Shown here: piece after piece, positions 1 through 6,997 of the stretch
Position numbering within the stretch: the first letter of the stretch is position 1
Layout: every line of letters begins with the position of its first letter
From: an uncultured Collinsella sp.
GTDB lineage: Bacteria; Actinomycetota; Coriobacteriia; Coriobacteriales; Coriobacteriaceae
Direction of reading: 5' to 3'
DNA: 7,091 nt
Assembly (NCBI GenBank): GCA_902490305.1
Contig: CABUDI010000040.1
Coordinates: forward strand, 1 to 7,091
Made by a program: the position numbers and the translations under genes
Notes under the pieces: model-generated
Told to the model about the DNA's origin: nothing
The model's database searches: none
The model's input: the letters and a program-made list of their open reading frames with translations, nothing else

Positions 1-4
1 AACA

Positions 5-27
5 GGAGGCCACTTAATGTGGCCTCC
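5..27 (-). terminator. Probable Rho-independent terminator closing the six-gene unit (edge of window)
   Basis: A perfect 9-bp stem, GGAGGCCAC at 5-13 and GTGGCCTCC at 19-27, encloses a 5-base loop. Read on the minus strand it comes 81 bases after the stop of the TsaB-RimI-TsaD gene and is followed by TGTT, where the window ends. The rest of the expected U-run is therefore not visible. On the plus strand the stem is followed by GTCGTG, which does not fit a terminator in that direction. A gene converging from outside the window could still use it. The stretch 28-108 between stop codon and hairpin holds no gene that I can support. Confidence 0.7.
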
Positions 28-108
28 GTCGTGAGCAGGACTGTAGAGCAGGAAAGTTCATATGCGGCCGTTGGCGCCCGGGCAGCGCCGGGGACCGCAC
101 CCGTACAA

Positions 109-2493
109 CTACAGCGTCATGTTCGGATCGGCATCGACGTCGAACGGCGAGATTTCGCCTCGGTCGAATTTACGGCGGGCGACCTCCGCGATCATGGCTG
201 CGTTATCGGTACAGGCAGACAAGGGCGGCACCGTTACGCGAATCCCCTGACGCCCAAGCTTCTTGATCATCATCTCGCGCAGATGCGGGTTGGCCGAGAC
301 GCCGCCACCGATGCAGTATTCCTTGCATCCGGTAGCGTGCAGTGCGTTTTTGGCCTTCTTGTACTGCACGTCAAAGACAGCTGCCTCAAACGAAGCTGCC
401 AGATCGGGCAGGTGAATCGTGCGCCCGGCCTTGGTCTCCTGTTCAATGTAGAGCGTCACAGCGGTTTTAAGGCCCGAAAGCGAGAAGCGATAGTCTCCCC
501 TGCTGTTAAGCGCACGGGGGAAATCGATCGCCTTGGGGTTGCCCGTCTCGGCCAGCTTGGAAATGATGGGGCCACCGGGATAGCCCAGACCCAACGCCTT
601 GGCTACCTTGTCGAAGGCCTCGCCCACAGCGTCGTCGAGCGTCTCACCGAGCACCTCGTAGTCGCCCCACGCCTTCACGTGCACGAGCATGGTGTGCCCA
701 CCCGAGACAAGCGTGAAGATAAACGGCGGTTTGAGGTCGGGTTGCGCCAGCAGGTTGGCAAACAGATGCCCCTCCAGATGGTTGACGCATACGAGCGGCT
801 TACCGGCAGCGTAGGCAAAGCCTTTGGCAAAGGCAACGCCCACCACGAGGGCGCCCACCAGGCCCGGACCCTGTGTCACGCCCACGGCGGCAAGCTCGCT
901 GGGAGCAATGGCTCCACCCTCAAGACCAAGCGATGCTGCGGCATCCTCGAGCGCCGCATCCACGACACTCACAATCACCTCAACGTGTTTGCGCGAGGCG
1001 ATCTCGGGCACCACGCCGCCAAAGCGGGCATGAAAATCAATCTGTGTCGACACCTGGTTGACCAGCATATTGCCATCCGCATCGATAATCGCCACGGCCG
1101 TCTCGTCGCAGGAACTCTCGATAGCGAGCACCAGGCGGCGGCGCTCAATTTCGGCGCGCTCCCCCTCGGAGCGCCCAGGCGCAGGCAGCGGCCATACGCG
1201 TTGCTCGGCTGCCGTCGGCTCGGGCGAAGCATTGTCGACCGGAAGCACGAGGGGCAGCGGAGCCGTCATGACGATGGCATCCTTGTCGGCACCATAGTAG
1301 CCGCGGCGACGGCCAGCCTCGGTAAAGCCCAGAGCGTTATAAAGCGCGATCGCTCCCTCGTTGCCGTCCTCGACCTCGAGCGAAGCCGTGGTGCAGCCGA
1401 GCATCTGGGCATCATAGCTCACATGCGACAGCAGCTTGCGGGCGATACCCTCACGGCGATGAGTCGGATCGACGGCAACGTCCATAATCTGCACGTCCCC
1501 GTCGACGACCATGCCGCCGGCAAGACCCAGCAACTGACCGTCGTCGTGCGCCACCCACCAGCTACGCGGAGCGGCAACGTCCTCGCCCAGCTCGGACAAG
1601 AACATGCCCGGCGTCCACGCCTCGTGTCCGGCGCCTTCAAAGCAGGCGGTCTCCAGTGCGCTCGCGCCCTCGGCATCCGACGCGCCCATGGGGCGGAATT
1701 GCAGATGACGCCCAGCGAGCTCGTCGGCAACACCTGTCACCTCACTCTGCGCGCTCTCGGCAAGGCCCAGGCGCTTGCGCTCGTTTTCCTCGGCATCCGA
1801 AAGGCGCGTGTAAATCGGCAGGACGCGAGCCGGATCGCCGTCACCCGCAGCGTGCGCGAGCAGCAAGCCCTCGCCCGAAGGCCACCACAGGTCGCGCTCC
1901 ACGCAGCGGGCGATCTCGTCCTCACCCAGCAGCTTGCCATAGCGCACGAGACCGTCGCCGGTCAGCTGAACCTGGTCCCAGTCCGCCGCTTGGCGCCACT
2001 CATCGAGCGCCACGGCGGCCTTGACCACGTGTTCGCGCTCAAATTGACGCTCGGGGCCCTCATCGACCAGCATATACAGCGCCGGATATACCTCACCGCG
2101 CATAGCATCGGCCAAGATACCAAGCTTGCCGCGCACGCCAGCCTTCCACGCCGTCCAAGCGCAAGCGTCAAGCGTCGACGCGCCCAGCAGCGGAACATTG
2201 GCACCACGTGCGAGGCCCTTGGCAGTGGAGATGCCGATGCGCACACCCGTAAACGACCCCGGGCCGCGGCCGACCACGTAGCAACCAACATCGCTGCGAT
2301 CCAGACCGGCCTGAGCCAGCACACCATCAACGGTATTCACGAGCTCAACGTTGGCGTGACGGCGACACATGTGGTCGCCACTCACGAGCTTCGTCTCGCC
2401 CGTCTGTCTATCAATCCAACTTGCCGCGCAGGCAAGCATGTCGGTCGAGGTATCGAGCGCCACCACCAGCGCGTTGTCGTTATGCAAGCTCAT
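109..2493 (-). CDS. tsaD: TsaB-RimI-TsaD triple fusion: t6A tRNA modification subunits with a ribosomal-protein acetyltransferase between them
   Basis: One uninterrupted polypeptide of 794 residues joins three enzymes that are usually separate. Residues 1-235 are TsaB, with DTST at 14-17 and the GRGPGSFTGVR signature at 75-85. Residues about 262-412 are a RimI-type GNAT acetyltransferase, with the acetyl-CoA loop RREGIARKLL at 346-355 and ALYNALGF at 383-390. After a Pro/Glu/Arg-rich linker (413-452), residues 453-794 are TsaD. TsaD shows ESSCDETA (459-466), the metal-binding NHLEGH (His572, His576), SGGHT (597-601), GGGVSAN (729-735) and the late metal ligand in CTDNAA (Asp763). All three domains look full length with key motifs intact. 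TsaB/TsaD transfer threonylcarbamoyl to A37 of ANN-decoding tRNAs; RimI acetylates the N-terminus of bS18. The ATG at 2493 is preferred over an in-frame TTG at 2511 because an AAGG lies 9 bases before it and the TTG has no ribosome-binding sequence. The gene overlaps the end of tsaE by 14 bases. Confidence 0.95.
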   Translation of the reverse strand: MSLHNDNALVVALDTSTDMLACAASWIDRQTGETKLVSGDHMCRRHANVELVNTVDGVLAQAGLDRSDVGCYVVGRGPGSFTGVRIGISTAKGLARGANVPLLGASTLDACAWTAWKAGVRGKLGILADAMRGEVYPALYMLVDEGPERQFEREHVVKAAVALDEWRQAADWDQVQLTGDGLVRYGKLLGEDEIARCVERDLWWPSGEGLLLAHAAGDGDPARVLPIYTRLSDAEENERKRLGLAESAQSEVTGVADELAGRHLQFRPMGASDAEGASALETACFEGAGHEAWTPGMFLSELGEDVAAPRSWWVAHDDGQLLGLAGGMVVDGDVQIMDVAVDPTHRREGIARKLLSHVSYDAQMLGCTTASLEVEDGNEGAIALYNALGFTEAGRRRGYYGADKDAIVMTAPLPLVLPVDNASPEPTAAEQRVWPLPAPGRSEGERAEIERRRLVLAIESSCDETAVAIIDADGNMLVNQVSTQIDFHARFGGVVPEIASRKHVEVIVSVVDAALEDAAASLGLEGGAIAPSELAAVGVTQGPGLVGALVVGVAFAKGFAYAAGKPLVCVNHLEGHLFANLLAQPDLKPPFIFTLVSGGHTMLVHVKAWGDYEVLGETLDDAVGEAFDKVAKALGLGYPGGPIISKLAETGNPKAIDFPRALNSRGDYRFSLSGLKTAVTLYIEQETKAGRTIHLPDLAASFEAAVFDVQYKKAKNALHATGCKEYCIGGGVSANPHLREMMIKKLGRQGIRVTVPPLSACTDNAAMIAEVARRKFDRGEISPFDVDADPNMTL

Positions 2494-2986
2494 CTTGTAC
2501 AGCCTTATCAATCAAATGGGAAAGCTCCATTGCGCGGTCACCGTGCGCCTCGAGCGTTATCGTTCGCACATCGCTGTCGCCCTCATCACGCTTGAGCGTC
2601 ACCGAAAGATACTCATCCGTCAGCTCGTCCTGGAATTGTTCGCCCCATTCCAGCAGGCAAGCACCCTCATAGCCCAGCACATCGAAAATGCCCGTATCCT
2701 CGAGCTCGTAGGCATGCTCCAGGCGGTATAGATCAAAGTGAAACAGCGGAATACGACCTTGATCGTGAACGGCCATGAGCGCAAACGTAGGACTCGTAAC
2801 CATATGCCCATCGCCCAGCCCGCGCGAGACGCCCTTGGTAAAGTGAGTTTTGCCCACTCCCAGGCCACCGGTCAGGATGAGCACATCGCCGTCCTCAAGG
2901 CACGGTGCAATTAGCTCGCCAAAGTACTCCGTATCGGCAGCGCAAGTCGTTTTGTAAGTACCTACCCCCAGGCGCTCCAGGGACAT
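2480..2986 (-). CDS. tsaE: TsaE, ATPase of the t6A tRNA modification complex
   Basis: TsaE is the P-loop ATPase that works with TsaB and TsaD in bacterial t6A37 synthesis in the cytoplasm. The 168-residue product has the Walker A motif GGLGVGKT (40-47) followed by HFTKG, then the family signatures SPTF (65-68), HFDLYRL (83-89, with Asp85) and LEWGEQF (112-118). The length is typical to slightly long. The start is well supported: AAGGAG at 2992-2997 sits 5 bases before the ATG, and 12 bases separate it from the stop of the uracil-DNA glycosylase gene. Its 3' end overlaps the fused tsaB-rimI-tsaD gene by 14 bases in another frame. Production of TsaE is therefore probably coupled to that of its partners. 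Nothing in the sequence suggests it is damaged. Confidence 0.95.
   Translation of the reverse strand: MSLERLGVGTYKTTCAADTEYFGELIAPCLEDGDVLILTGGLGVGKTHFTKGVSRGLGDGHMVTSPTFALMAVHDQGRIPLFHFDLYRLEHAYELEDTGIFDVLGYEGACLLEWGEQFQDELTDEYLSVTLKRDEGDSDVRTITLEAHGDRAMELSHLIDKAVQDELA
2503..2506 (-). promoter_or_regulatory. Weak ribosome-binding site supporting the ATG start of the fusion gene
   Basis: AAGG on the minus strand lies 9 bases before the ATG at 2491-2493, inside the 3' end of tsaE. It is weak compared with the AGGAG-type sites of the upstream genes. Initiation here may rely on ribosomes completing tsaE, whose stop codon lies 14 bases into the overlap. The alternative TTG start at 2509-2511 lies directly next to AAGG and cannot use it. 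Confidence 0.5.
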
Positions 2987-2998
2987 ATATGCTCCTTA

Positions 2999-3619
2999 TT
3001 ATTCCGAGGCGTCCTCTGGTGCGGGATGTCGCTCCAGATAGTCGCCCAGCATCTTAAAGTCTTCCTCCAGCAGCTCCTGCCACGCCGGATTGCGCAGCGC
3101 TGCTGCCGGATGGAACGTGGGCATTACTACAAAATGCCCCATCTGGTGGAACCTGCCGCGCAGCTTAGTAATGCCAATCTCGGTCTTAAGCACAAAGTGC
3201 GTCGCGGGGTTGCCGAGCGTCACGATAATATCGGGCCAGATGCTTCGAATCTGCTCACGCAAAAACGGCGAGCAAGCCAGCACTTCCTCGGGACGCGGAT
3301 TGCGGTTTCCCAGCGGGCGGCACTTAAGCACGTTGGCAATGTAGACGTCTTCGCGTTTGAGGCCCGCCAGCGACAAAATGCCGTTGAGGTCCTCGCCTGC
3401 CGCCCCCACAAAGGGCTCGCCCTGCAAATCCTCATTGCGGCCCGGCGCCTCACCAATAAACATCACGCGAGCGCGGGGGTTTCCCACGCCAAACACGATA
3501 TTGTGACGCGACTGGTAGAGCTGGCAGAGGTGACAATCGCCCAGAACGGCCTCAATTTCCTCGAGTGCGACCTCACGTGGTGCCTGATGGGTATGGCCGG
3601 GGATGTGCATGACGCCCAT
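2999..3619 (-). CDS. Family 4 uracil-DNA glycosylase with Fe-S cluster
   Basis: This 206-residue protein is a uracil-DNA glycosylase of the iron-sulfur type, which removes uracil from DNA to start base-excision repair. Four cysteines in the expected layout, Cys29, Cys32 (CHLC), Cys100 (LKCRP) and Cys116, would hold a 4Fe-4S cluster. The uracil-binding and catalytic region reads GEAPG (56-60), then ED, then GEPFVGAAG (67-75), and the late motif is TFHPAAALRNP (168-178). GEAPG together with a late xHPAxLLRNP-like motif favours family 4 over family 5. The start at 3619 is chosen because AGGAG (3625-3629) lies 5 bases before it; a second ATG three codons later lacks such spacing. The AGGAG overlaps the alr stop codon. 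The gene sits inside a unit otherwise made of metabolic and tRNA-modification genes, which is unusual for this family. Confidence 0.93.
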   Translation of the reverse strand: MGVMHIPGHTHQAPREVALEEIEAVLGDCHLCQLYQSRHNIVFGVGNPRARVMFIGEAPGRNEDLQGEPFVGAAGEDLNGILSLAGLKREDVYIANVLKCRPLGNRNPRPEEVLACSPFLREQIRSIWPDIIVTLGNPATHFVLKTEIGITKLRGRFHQMGHFVVMPTFHPAAALRNPAWQELLEEDFKMLGDYLERHPAPEDASE

Positions 3620-3627
3620 AGCGGCTC

Positions 3628-4773
3628 CTACACGTAGACCTTGTCGAGGCGCATGCCAAAGCCGCAGGCGACCTCGTAGTTAATCGTTCCGCGCAGTCGG
3701 GCCATCTCGTCCATAGTGATCTCGGCATCGCCATCGCGGCCGACAATAATCATCTCGTCACCATACTCGGCCTCGGGAATCTCGTGTGCCGGGTTGGACT
3801 GAATGGCGACCATAAACTGGTCCATGCAGATATTGCCAACCTGATGCACGCGCTCGCCGCGATACAGCACATCCATACGATTGGAAAGCGTACGCGATAG
3901 GCCGTCGGCATAACCGATCGGCAGCGTGCAGATCTGAACGCGCGTGCGCGGTACGCGGTAGGTAAAACCGTAGCCCACGCCCTCACCCATCGCAGGGTGT
4001 GCCACGCGCGTCACGCGCGCATGGACGCTCATAACGGGATCAAGCTGCATCACGCGGCCACTCAGCTCGCACGGCTGCATGCCATACAAGCCAACGCCGG
4101 CGCGAATCATATCAAAATGCATCGAGGGGTCGAGCATCGAGGACGGCGTGTTGGCGCAGTGCACGATACCGCACTCAAAACCCGCATCCTTAATGGCCTG
4201 AACGGCCTCGGTAAAGCGCTGACACTGCAGCTTGTAGTCCCAGCCCGAAGGTTCATCGGCCGTGGCGAAGTGCGTAAATACGCCGTCGCACTGAATACCG
4301 CGATGGAAATTAATACCGCGGACAAAGTCGAGCACCTGTGTGTAGTGTACGCCGATACGATTCATACCTGTCTCGATGGCGAGATGATACTTGCCCACCT
4401 TGCCCGCCGCGACGGCACATTCGCCATACGCAAGAGCAAAGTCAGACGTATAGACCGAGGGCATGATATCAAACTCGAGCAACGTCGGAATGGCCTCGAT
4501 AGGCGGCTCGCTTAGGATGAGGATGGGTTTCGTAATCCCGCCCTGTCGGAGCTCAACGCCCTCGTTAACCGTCGCCACGGCAAACATGTCGGCACCGGCC
4601 GAATACATGATCTTGGCGCACTCAACAGCTCCATGACCATAAGCATCGGCCTTAACCACGCAGCACAGGCGCTGACGTGGATTCAGCAAATTCTTATAGG
4701 CCCTCGTGTTGCGACGGAGCGCCCCGCGGTCGATCTCGACCCAGGACCAGCGCGTCAAATCGGCTTTATTCAT
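3628..4773 (-). CDS. alr: Alanine racemase (PLP-dependent)
   Basis: This 381-residue enzyme interconverts L- and D-alanine, supplying D-alanine for peptidoglycan. The N-terminal barrel carries the PLP lysine in VVKADAYGHG (Lys41), followed by ETGMNRIG (134-141) and the HFATAD region (168-173). The second catalytic base is the tyrosine in GVGYGFTYR (Tyr268). Further family signatures are LPIGYADGLSR (284-294), GNICMDQFMV (313-322) and the C-terminal NYEVACGFGMRLDKVYV. Length and motif order match standard bacterial Alr. The ATG follows the nnr stop codon by only 2 bases and has no strong Shine-Dalgarno, only a weak GGA about 9 bases upstream. Its translation probably depends on ribosomes finishing nnr. 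The neighbouring nnr-alr order is common in Gram-positive bacteria. Confidence 0.96.
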   Translation of the reverse strand: MNKADLTRWSWVEIDRGALRRNTRAYKNLLNPRQRLCCVVKADAYGHGAVECAKIMYSAGADMFAVATVNEGVELRQGGITKPILILSEPPIEAIPTLLEFDIMPSVYTSDFALAYGECAVAAGKVGKYHLAIETGMNRIGVHYTQVLDFVRGINFHRGIQCDGVFTHFATADEPSGWDYKLQCQRFTEAVQAIKDAGFECGIVHCANTPSSMLDPSMHFDMIRAGVGLYGMQPCELSGRVMQLDPVMSVHARVTRVAHPAMGEGVGYGFTYRVPRTRVQICTLPIGYADGLSRTLSNRMDVLYRGERVHQVGNICMDQFMVAIQSNPAHEIPEAEYGDEMIIVGRDGDAEITMDEMARLRGTINYEVACGFGMRLDKVYV

Positions 4774-4775
4774 GA

Positions 4776-6392
4776 TTAGTCATCCGACCCTTCGTCCATG
4801 ATTCCCAGATCTTCGAGCGCATCTTTTGCCGCCAGCTCCATGGCAGGACCGATCAAGTCGATAAGATCGGTCGCGATAACGCTCTTCTCACCATACTCCG
4901 TCGCCGCGGCAAAACCGGCGTAGCTGTGAAGTGCGACGGCGTACGAATACAGCAACTCCCAACGATCCATCTCGTCGCGCATGGTGGCAAGCGTGCCGGC
5001 CAAAATACCCGCGAGAACATCACCTGAACCGGCAGTTGCCAGAGAAGCCGGACCCGAGAGCGGCAGCAGTACACGCTCAACGCCACAGATAGCCGTCGTC
5101 GGCCCCTTGGCAATGACCACCAGATTGTCGGAGCCTGCAGCCCAGACAACCTTCTGCGCGGCTGCAATCGCGGTACCAAGGTCGTTCACCTCGTCACCGG
5201 CAACCAGACGCGAAAGCTCACGATAGTGCGGCGTCATAACCAACGGCTGCTCGCGACGATACATCTCGGGGTTACTATCAATACCGTCAATGGCAATCTT
5301 AGCAAGGCAGTTGAGTGCATCGGCGTCCAAAATAAGCGGTACATCAAGCTCGAGCAAGCCCGAAACCACCTGCATAGCGCCGGCAGACGTCGTCATACCA
5401 GGACCGCACAGTACGCAGCTGTACTTCTTTGCAATCTCGCACACCGTCATGCGCGCAGCGGCGCCAAAGGAGCCGCGGGAATCAGACGGAATAGCAAAGA
5501 CGGGAATCGAAGGAAGTGCCATGCGAATAAGATTGGCGCAGGCGTCAGGAGCCGCGACCGCCACGTAACCAGCACCCGCGCGAGCTGCAGACTTGGCCGC
5601 CATAATGGCAGCACCAGGATATTGCGCAGATCCGGCGACAATAAGCACAGAGCCACGGGAATACTTATCGATATTCGTAGGCAGTGGGGCAAAGTAATCA
5701 ACTAAGTCACCGGGTTCGACAATCTCAGCGGCGTGGTCGACATCATCGATGACCTCGTCAAGACGGTCGTAAAGATTGCCGCAGATCAAATCGCCAGCAT
5801 ACTCAGGGCCATCAGCGCTATACAAACCAATCTTGGGCGCAATCATCGTCACCGTATGCTCGGCACGAATGCAGTCGTCATCAACAACGCCCGTCTCGGC
5901 ATTCAGGCCCGAGGGGACATCAATGGATACGACACAATCGGCGCATTCATTGACCGTAGGAATCCAGATGGAGAACGGCGCACGCAGATTCCCGTGAAAA
6001 CCGGTACCAAAAATGGCATCGACAACAACATCGGCCTTATCAATCAAAACCTCGAGTTCGTCACGCGAAGGGCCGACGCAAACGTGCACATCGCGGCCGG
6101 CAGTACGACGAGCAACATGACGTGCCAGAGCAGCAGGAATCTCATCCGGTTCAACCGGAGAAACGATATCCACGTCCACACCCTTATGGCTCAGGATATC
6201 GGCGGCAACCCAACCGTCGCCGCCATTATTACCAAAACCGACCAGAACGAGAACCCGATCGGGATTGAGCTTCAAGACCTCGTTGGCGGCAAACTCACCC
6301 GCTAGCTCCATAAGCTCGGCCTTCGAAGTCCCTTCGCGTTCGATGATATCCTCGAGACGAACGACTTCTTCGGTACTCAAAACCGGTTTCAT
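4776..6392 (-). CDS. nnr: Bifunctional NAD(P)H-hydrate repair enzyme: epimerase (NnrE) plus ADP/ATP-dependent dehydratase (NnrD)
   Basis: Nnr repairs NADHX and NADPHX, hydrated dead-end forms of the nicotinamide cofactors. The N-terminal epimerase half (about 1-225) shows VGFGNNGGDGW (51-61), DAIFGTGFHG (125-134) and the catalytic-region motif SIDVPSGLN (156-164). The C-terminal ribokinase-like dehydratase half (about 230-525) shows GSVLIVAGS (247-255), the AARAGAGYV stretch (269-277), CGPGM (329-333), LILDADALN (353-361), TPHYRE (387-392) and the nucleotide-binding ATAGSGDVLAGILAG (452-466). At 538 residues it has the usual length of the fused bacterial form. TPHYRE differs from the more usual TPHPGE, but the His and Glu remain. 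The ATG directly follows the acpS stop codon, and AGGAG (6398-6402), lying inside the end of acpS, is 5 bases upstream. Confidence 0.95.
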   Translation of the reverse strand: MKPVLSTEEVVRLEDIIEREGTSKAELMELAGEFAANEVLKLNPDRVLVLVGFGNNGGDGWVAADILSHKGVDVDIVSPVEPDEIPAALARHVARRTAGRDVHVCVGPSRDELEVLIDKADVVVDAIFGTGFHGNLRAPFSIWIPTVNECADCVVSIDVPSGLNAETGVVDDDCIRAEHTVTMIAPKIGLYSADGPEYAGDLICGNLYDRLDEVIDDVDHAAEIVEPGDLVDYFAPLPTNIDKYSRGSVLIVAGSAQYPGAAIMAAKSAARAGAGYVAVAAPDACANLIRMALPSIPVFAIPSDSRGSFGAAARMTVCEIAKKYSCVLCGPGMTTSAGAMQVVSGLLELDVPLILDADALNCLAKIAIDGIDSNPEMYRREQPLVMTPHYRELSRLVAGDEVNDLGTAIAAAQKVVWAAGSDNLVVIAKGPTTAICGVERVLLPLSGPASLATAGSGDVLAGILAGTLATMRDEMDRWELLYSYAVALHSYAGFAAATEYGEKSVIATDLIDLIGPAMELAAKDALEDLGIMDEGSDD

Positions 6393-6932
6393 CTATGCTC
6401 CTAGCGTATCTTGCGAAGCATCGCCCAGGTGCTCCGTCAATGCTGAATTCTGCAGCTGCTCAAGCTCATCTAAAACAGAGCGAGCCTCTTTAAATGTCTG
6501 CGCAACGCGTTTCTTGGTGCTCACCTTTTCATCTTTTGGCTTAGGCCGAGCATCTTCGGTAATCGCGATGGCATTCGCAACGGCCAAGTCTCCCGTAAGC
6601 GTAATGGAAAGAGCGACCTCAACAACACCCAGTTCTTGAGCGATCTCGAGAGCACGGCCCGAAAGCAGCGCCTTCGGTTTGCCGAGTTTATCACGCGTTA
6701 CCGAAACATCCTTGCGACCCACGCCTTGACTAAAACCCGTGCCGAGAGCTTTAAGCACCGCCTCGCGCGAAGCAAAGCGGCTCGCATAGTGAGCGGCGGG
6801 GCGCGATGACGCATCGCAATACGCACGCTCTTCTTCGGTAAACACACGCCGAGCAAACGACGGCGTCTTTTCAAGAATTGATTTCATGCGGGAAATCTCG
6901 ACGATATCAACGCCGATACCAGCTTCAGCCAT
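6393..6932 (-). CDS. acpS: Holo-[acyl-carrier-protein] synthase with C-terminal extension
   Basis: AcpS transfers 4'-phosphopantetheine from coenzyme A to acyl carrier protein, making it active in fatty-acid synthesis. The core (about 5-125) begins with GIGVDIVEISRM (5-16), which includes the Mg-binding Asp9. It continues with FTEEERAYC (31-39) and SRFASREAVLKALGTGFSQGV (51-71), which includes the second metal ligand Glu57. The late segment reads SITLTGDLAVA (109-119); relatives have a His where Leu112 stands. The usual Lys before Glu57 is Arg56. Residues 126-179 form a charged, probably helical tail not found in typical AcpS of about 120-126 residues. The start is the ATG at 6932, because GGAGGTGA lies directly upstream at ideal spacing. 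An ATG four codons earlier overlaps that ribosome-binding site and is unlikely to be used. It is the first gene of the unit. Confidence 0.9.
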   Translation of the reverse strand: MAEAGIGVDIVEISRMKSILEKTPSFARRVFTEEERAYCDASSRPAAHYASRFASREAVLKALGTGFSQGVGRKDVSVTRDKLGKPKALLSGRALEIAQELGVVEVALSITLTGDLAVANAIAITEDARPKPKDEKVSTKKRVAQTFKEARSVLDELEQLQNSALTEHLGDASQDTLGA

Positions 6933-6934
6933 GT

Positions 6935-6942
6935 TCACCTCC
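6935..6942 (-). promoter_or_regulatory. Strong ribosome-binding site that fixes the acpS start
   Basis: The minus strand reads GGAGGTGA here, a near-perfect Shine-Dalgarno sequence, with GGAGG 5 bases before the ATG at 6930-6932. The earlier in-frame ATG at 6942-6944 overlaps this site and has no such sequence of its own. The protein therefore begins MAEAGIGVD. Confidence 0.88.
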
Positions 6943-6961
6943 ATATCGCACAGACTAAGTT

Positions 6962-6991
6962 ATTGTAGCCCGTTCACAGAAGATGCGACAA
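6962..6991 (-). promoter_or_regulatory. Candidate sigma-70-type promoter for the acpS unit (proximal)
   Basis: On the minus strand the hexamer TACAAT (6962-6967) differs from the consensus -10 at one base. TTGTCG (6986-6991) matches the -35 consensus at four of six bases, with an 18-base spacer. Transcription would start near 6955, giving a short leader of about 22 bases before the acpS ATG, just long enough to hold its ribosome-binding site. It lies downstream of the terminator at 7042-7072, as expected for the promoter of a new unit. The call rests on sequence match only. Confidence 0.55.
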
Positions 6992-6997
6992 ACGAGG

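Noticed and set aside
4..34. AGGAGG followed 7 bases later by ATG on the plus strand, a seemingly ideal translation start
   Set aside because: The frame ends after five codons, and the AGGAGG is simply one arm of the terminator stem.
17..64. A 15-codon minus-strand frame starting at the ATG near 62-64, between the fusion gene and the terminator
   Set aside because: It has no ribosome-binding site, shows no recognisable sequence, and runs into the terminator stem.
73..89. Small inverted repeat GGCGC/GCGCC after the fusion stop codon, as an additional terminator
   Set aside because: The stem is only 5 bp with a 7-base loop and no U-run follows, so it is likely chance in GC-rich sequence.
19..2595. 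A plus-strand open frame of 858 codons spanning the whole fusion gene in antisense
   Set aside because: Its codons line up exactly with those of the fusion gene, so it stays open only because that gene avoids TTA, CTA and TCA, which are rare in GC-rich genomes. Its sequence shows no recognisable domain, while the minus strand encodes three complete enzymes. Its GTG start lies inside the terminator hairpin.
3998..4024. Repeated ACGCGCG runs inside alr
   Set aside because: They encode the conserved HARVTRVAH segment of alanine racemase using CG-rich arginine and threonine codons, so no separate function is needed.
3026..6305. Long plus-strand open frames opposite the glycosylase gene (3026-3637), alr (3997-4515) and nnr (5226-5705 and 5733-6305)
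   Set aside because: All are in codon register with the minus-strand genes and lack family motifs, as expected for codon-usage shadows.
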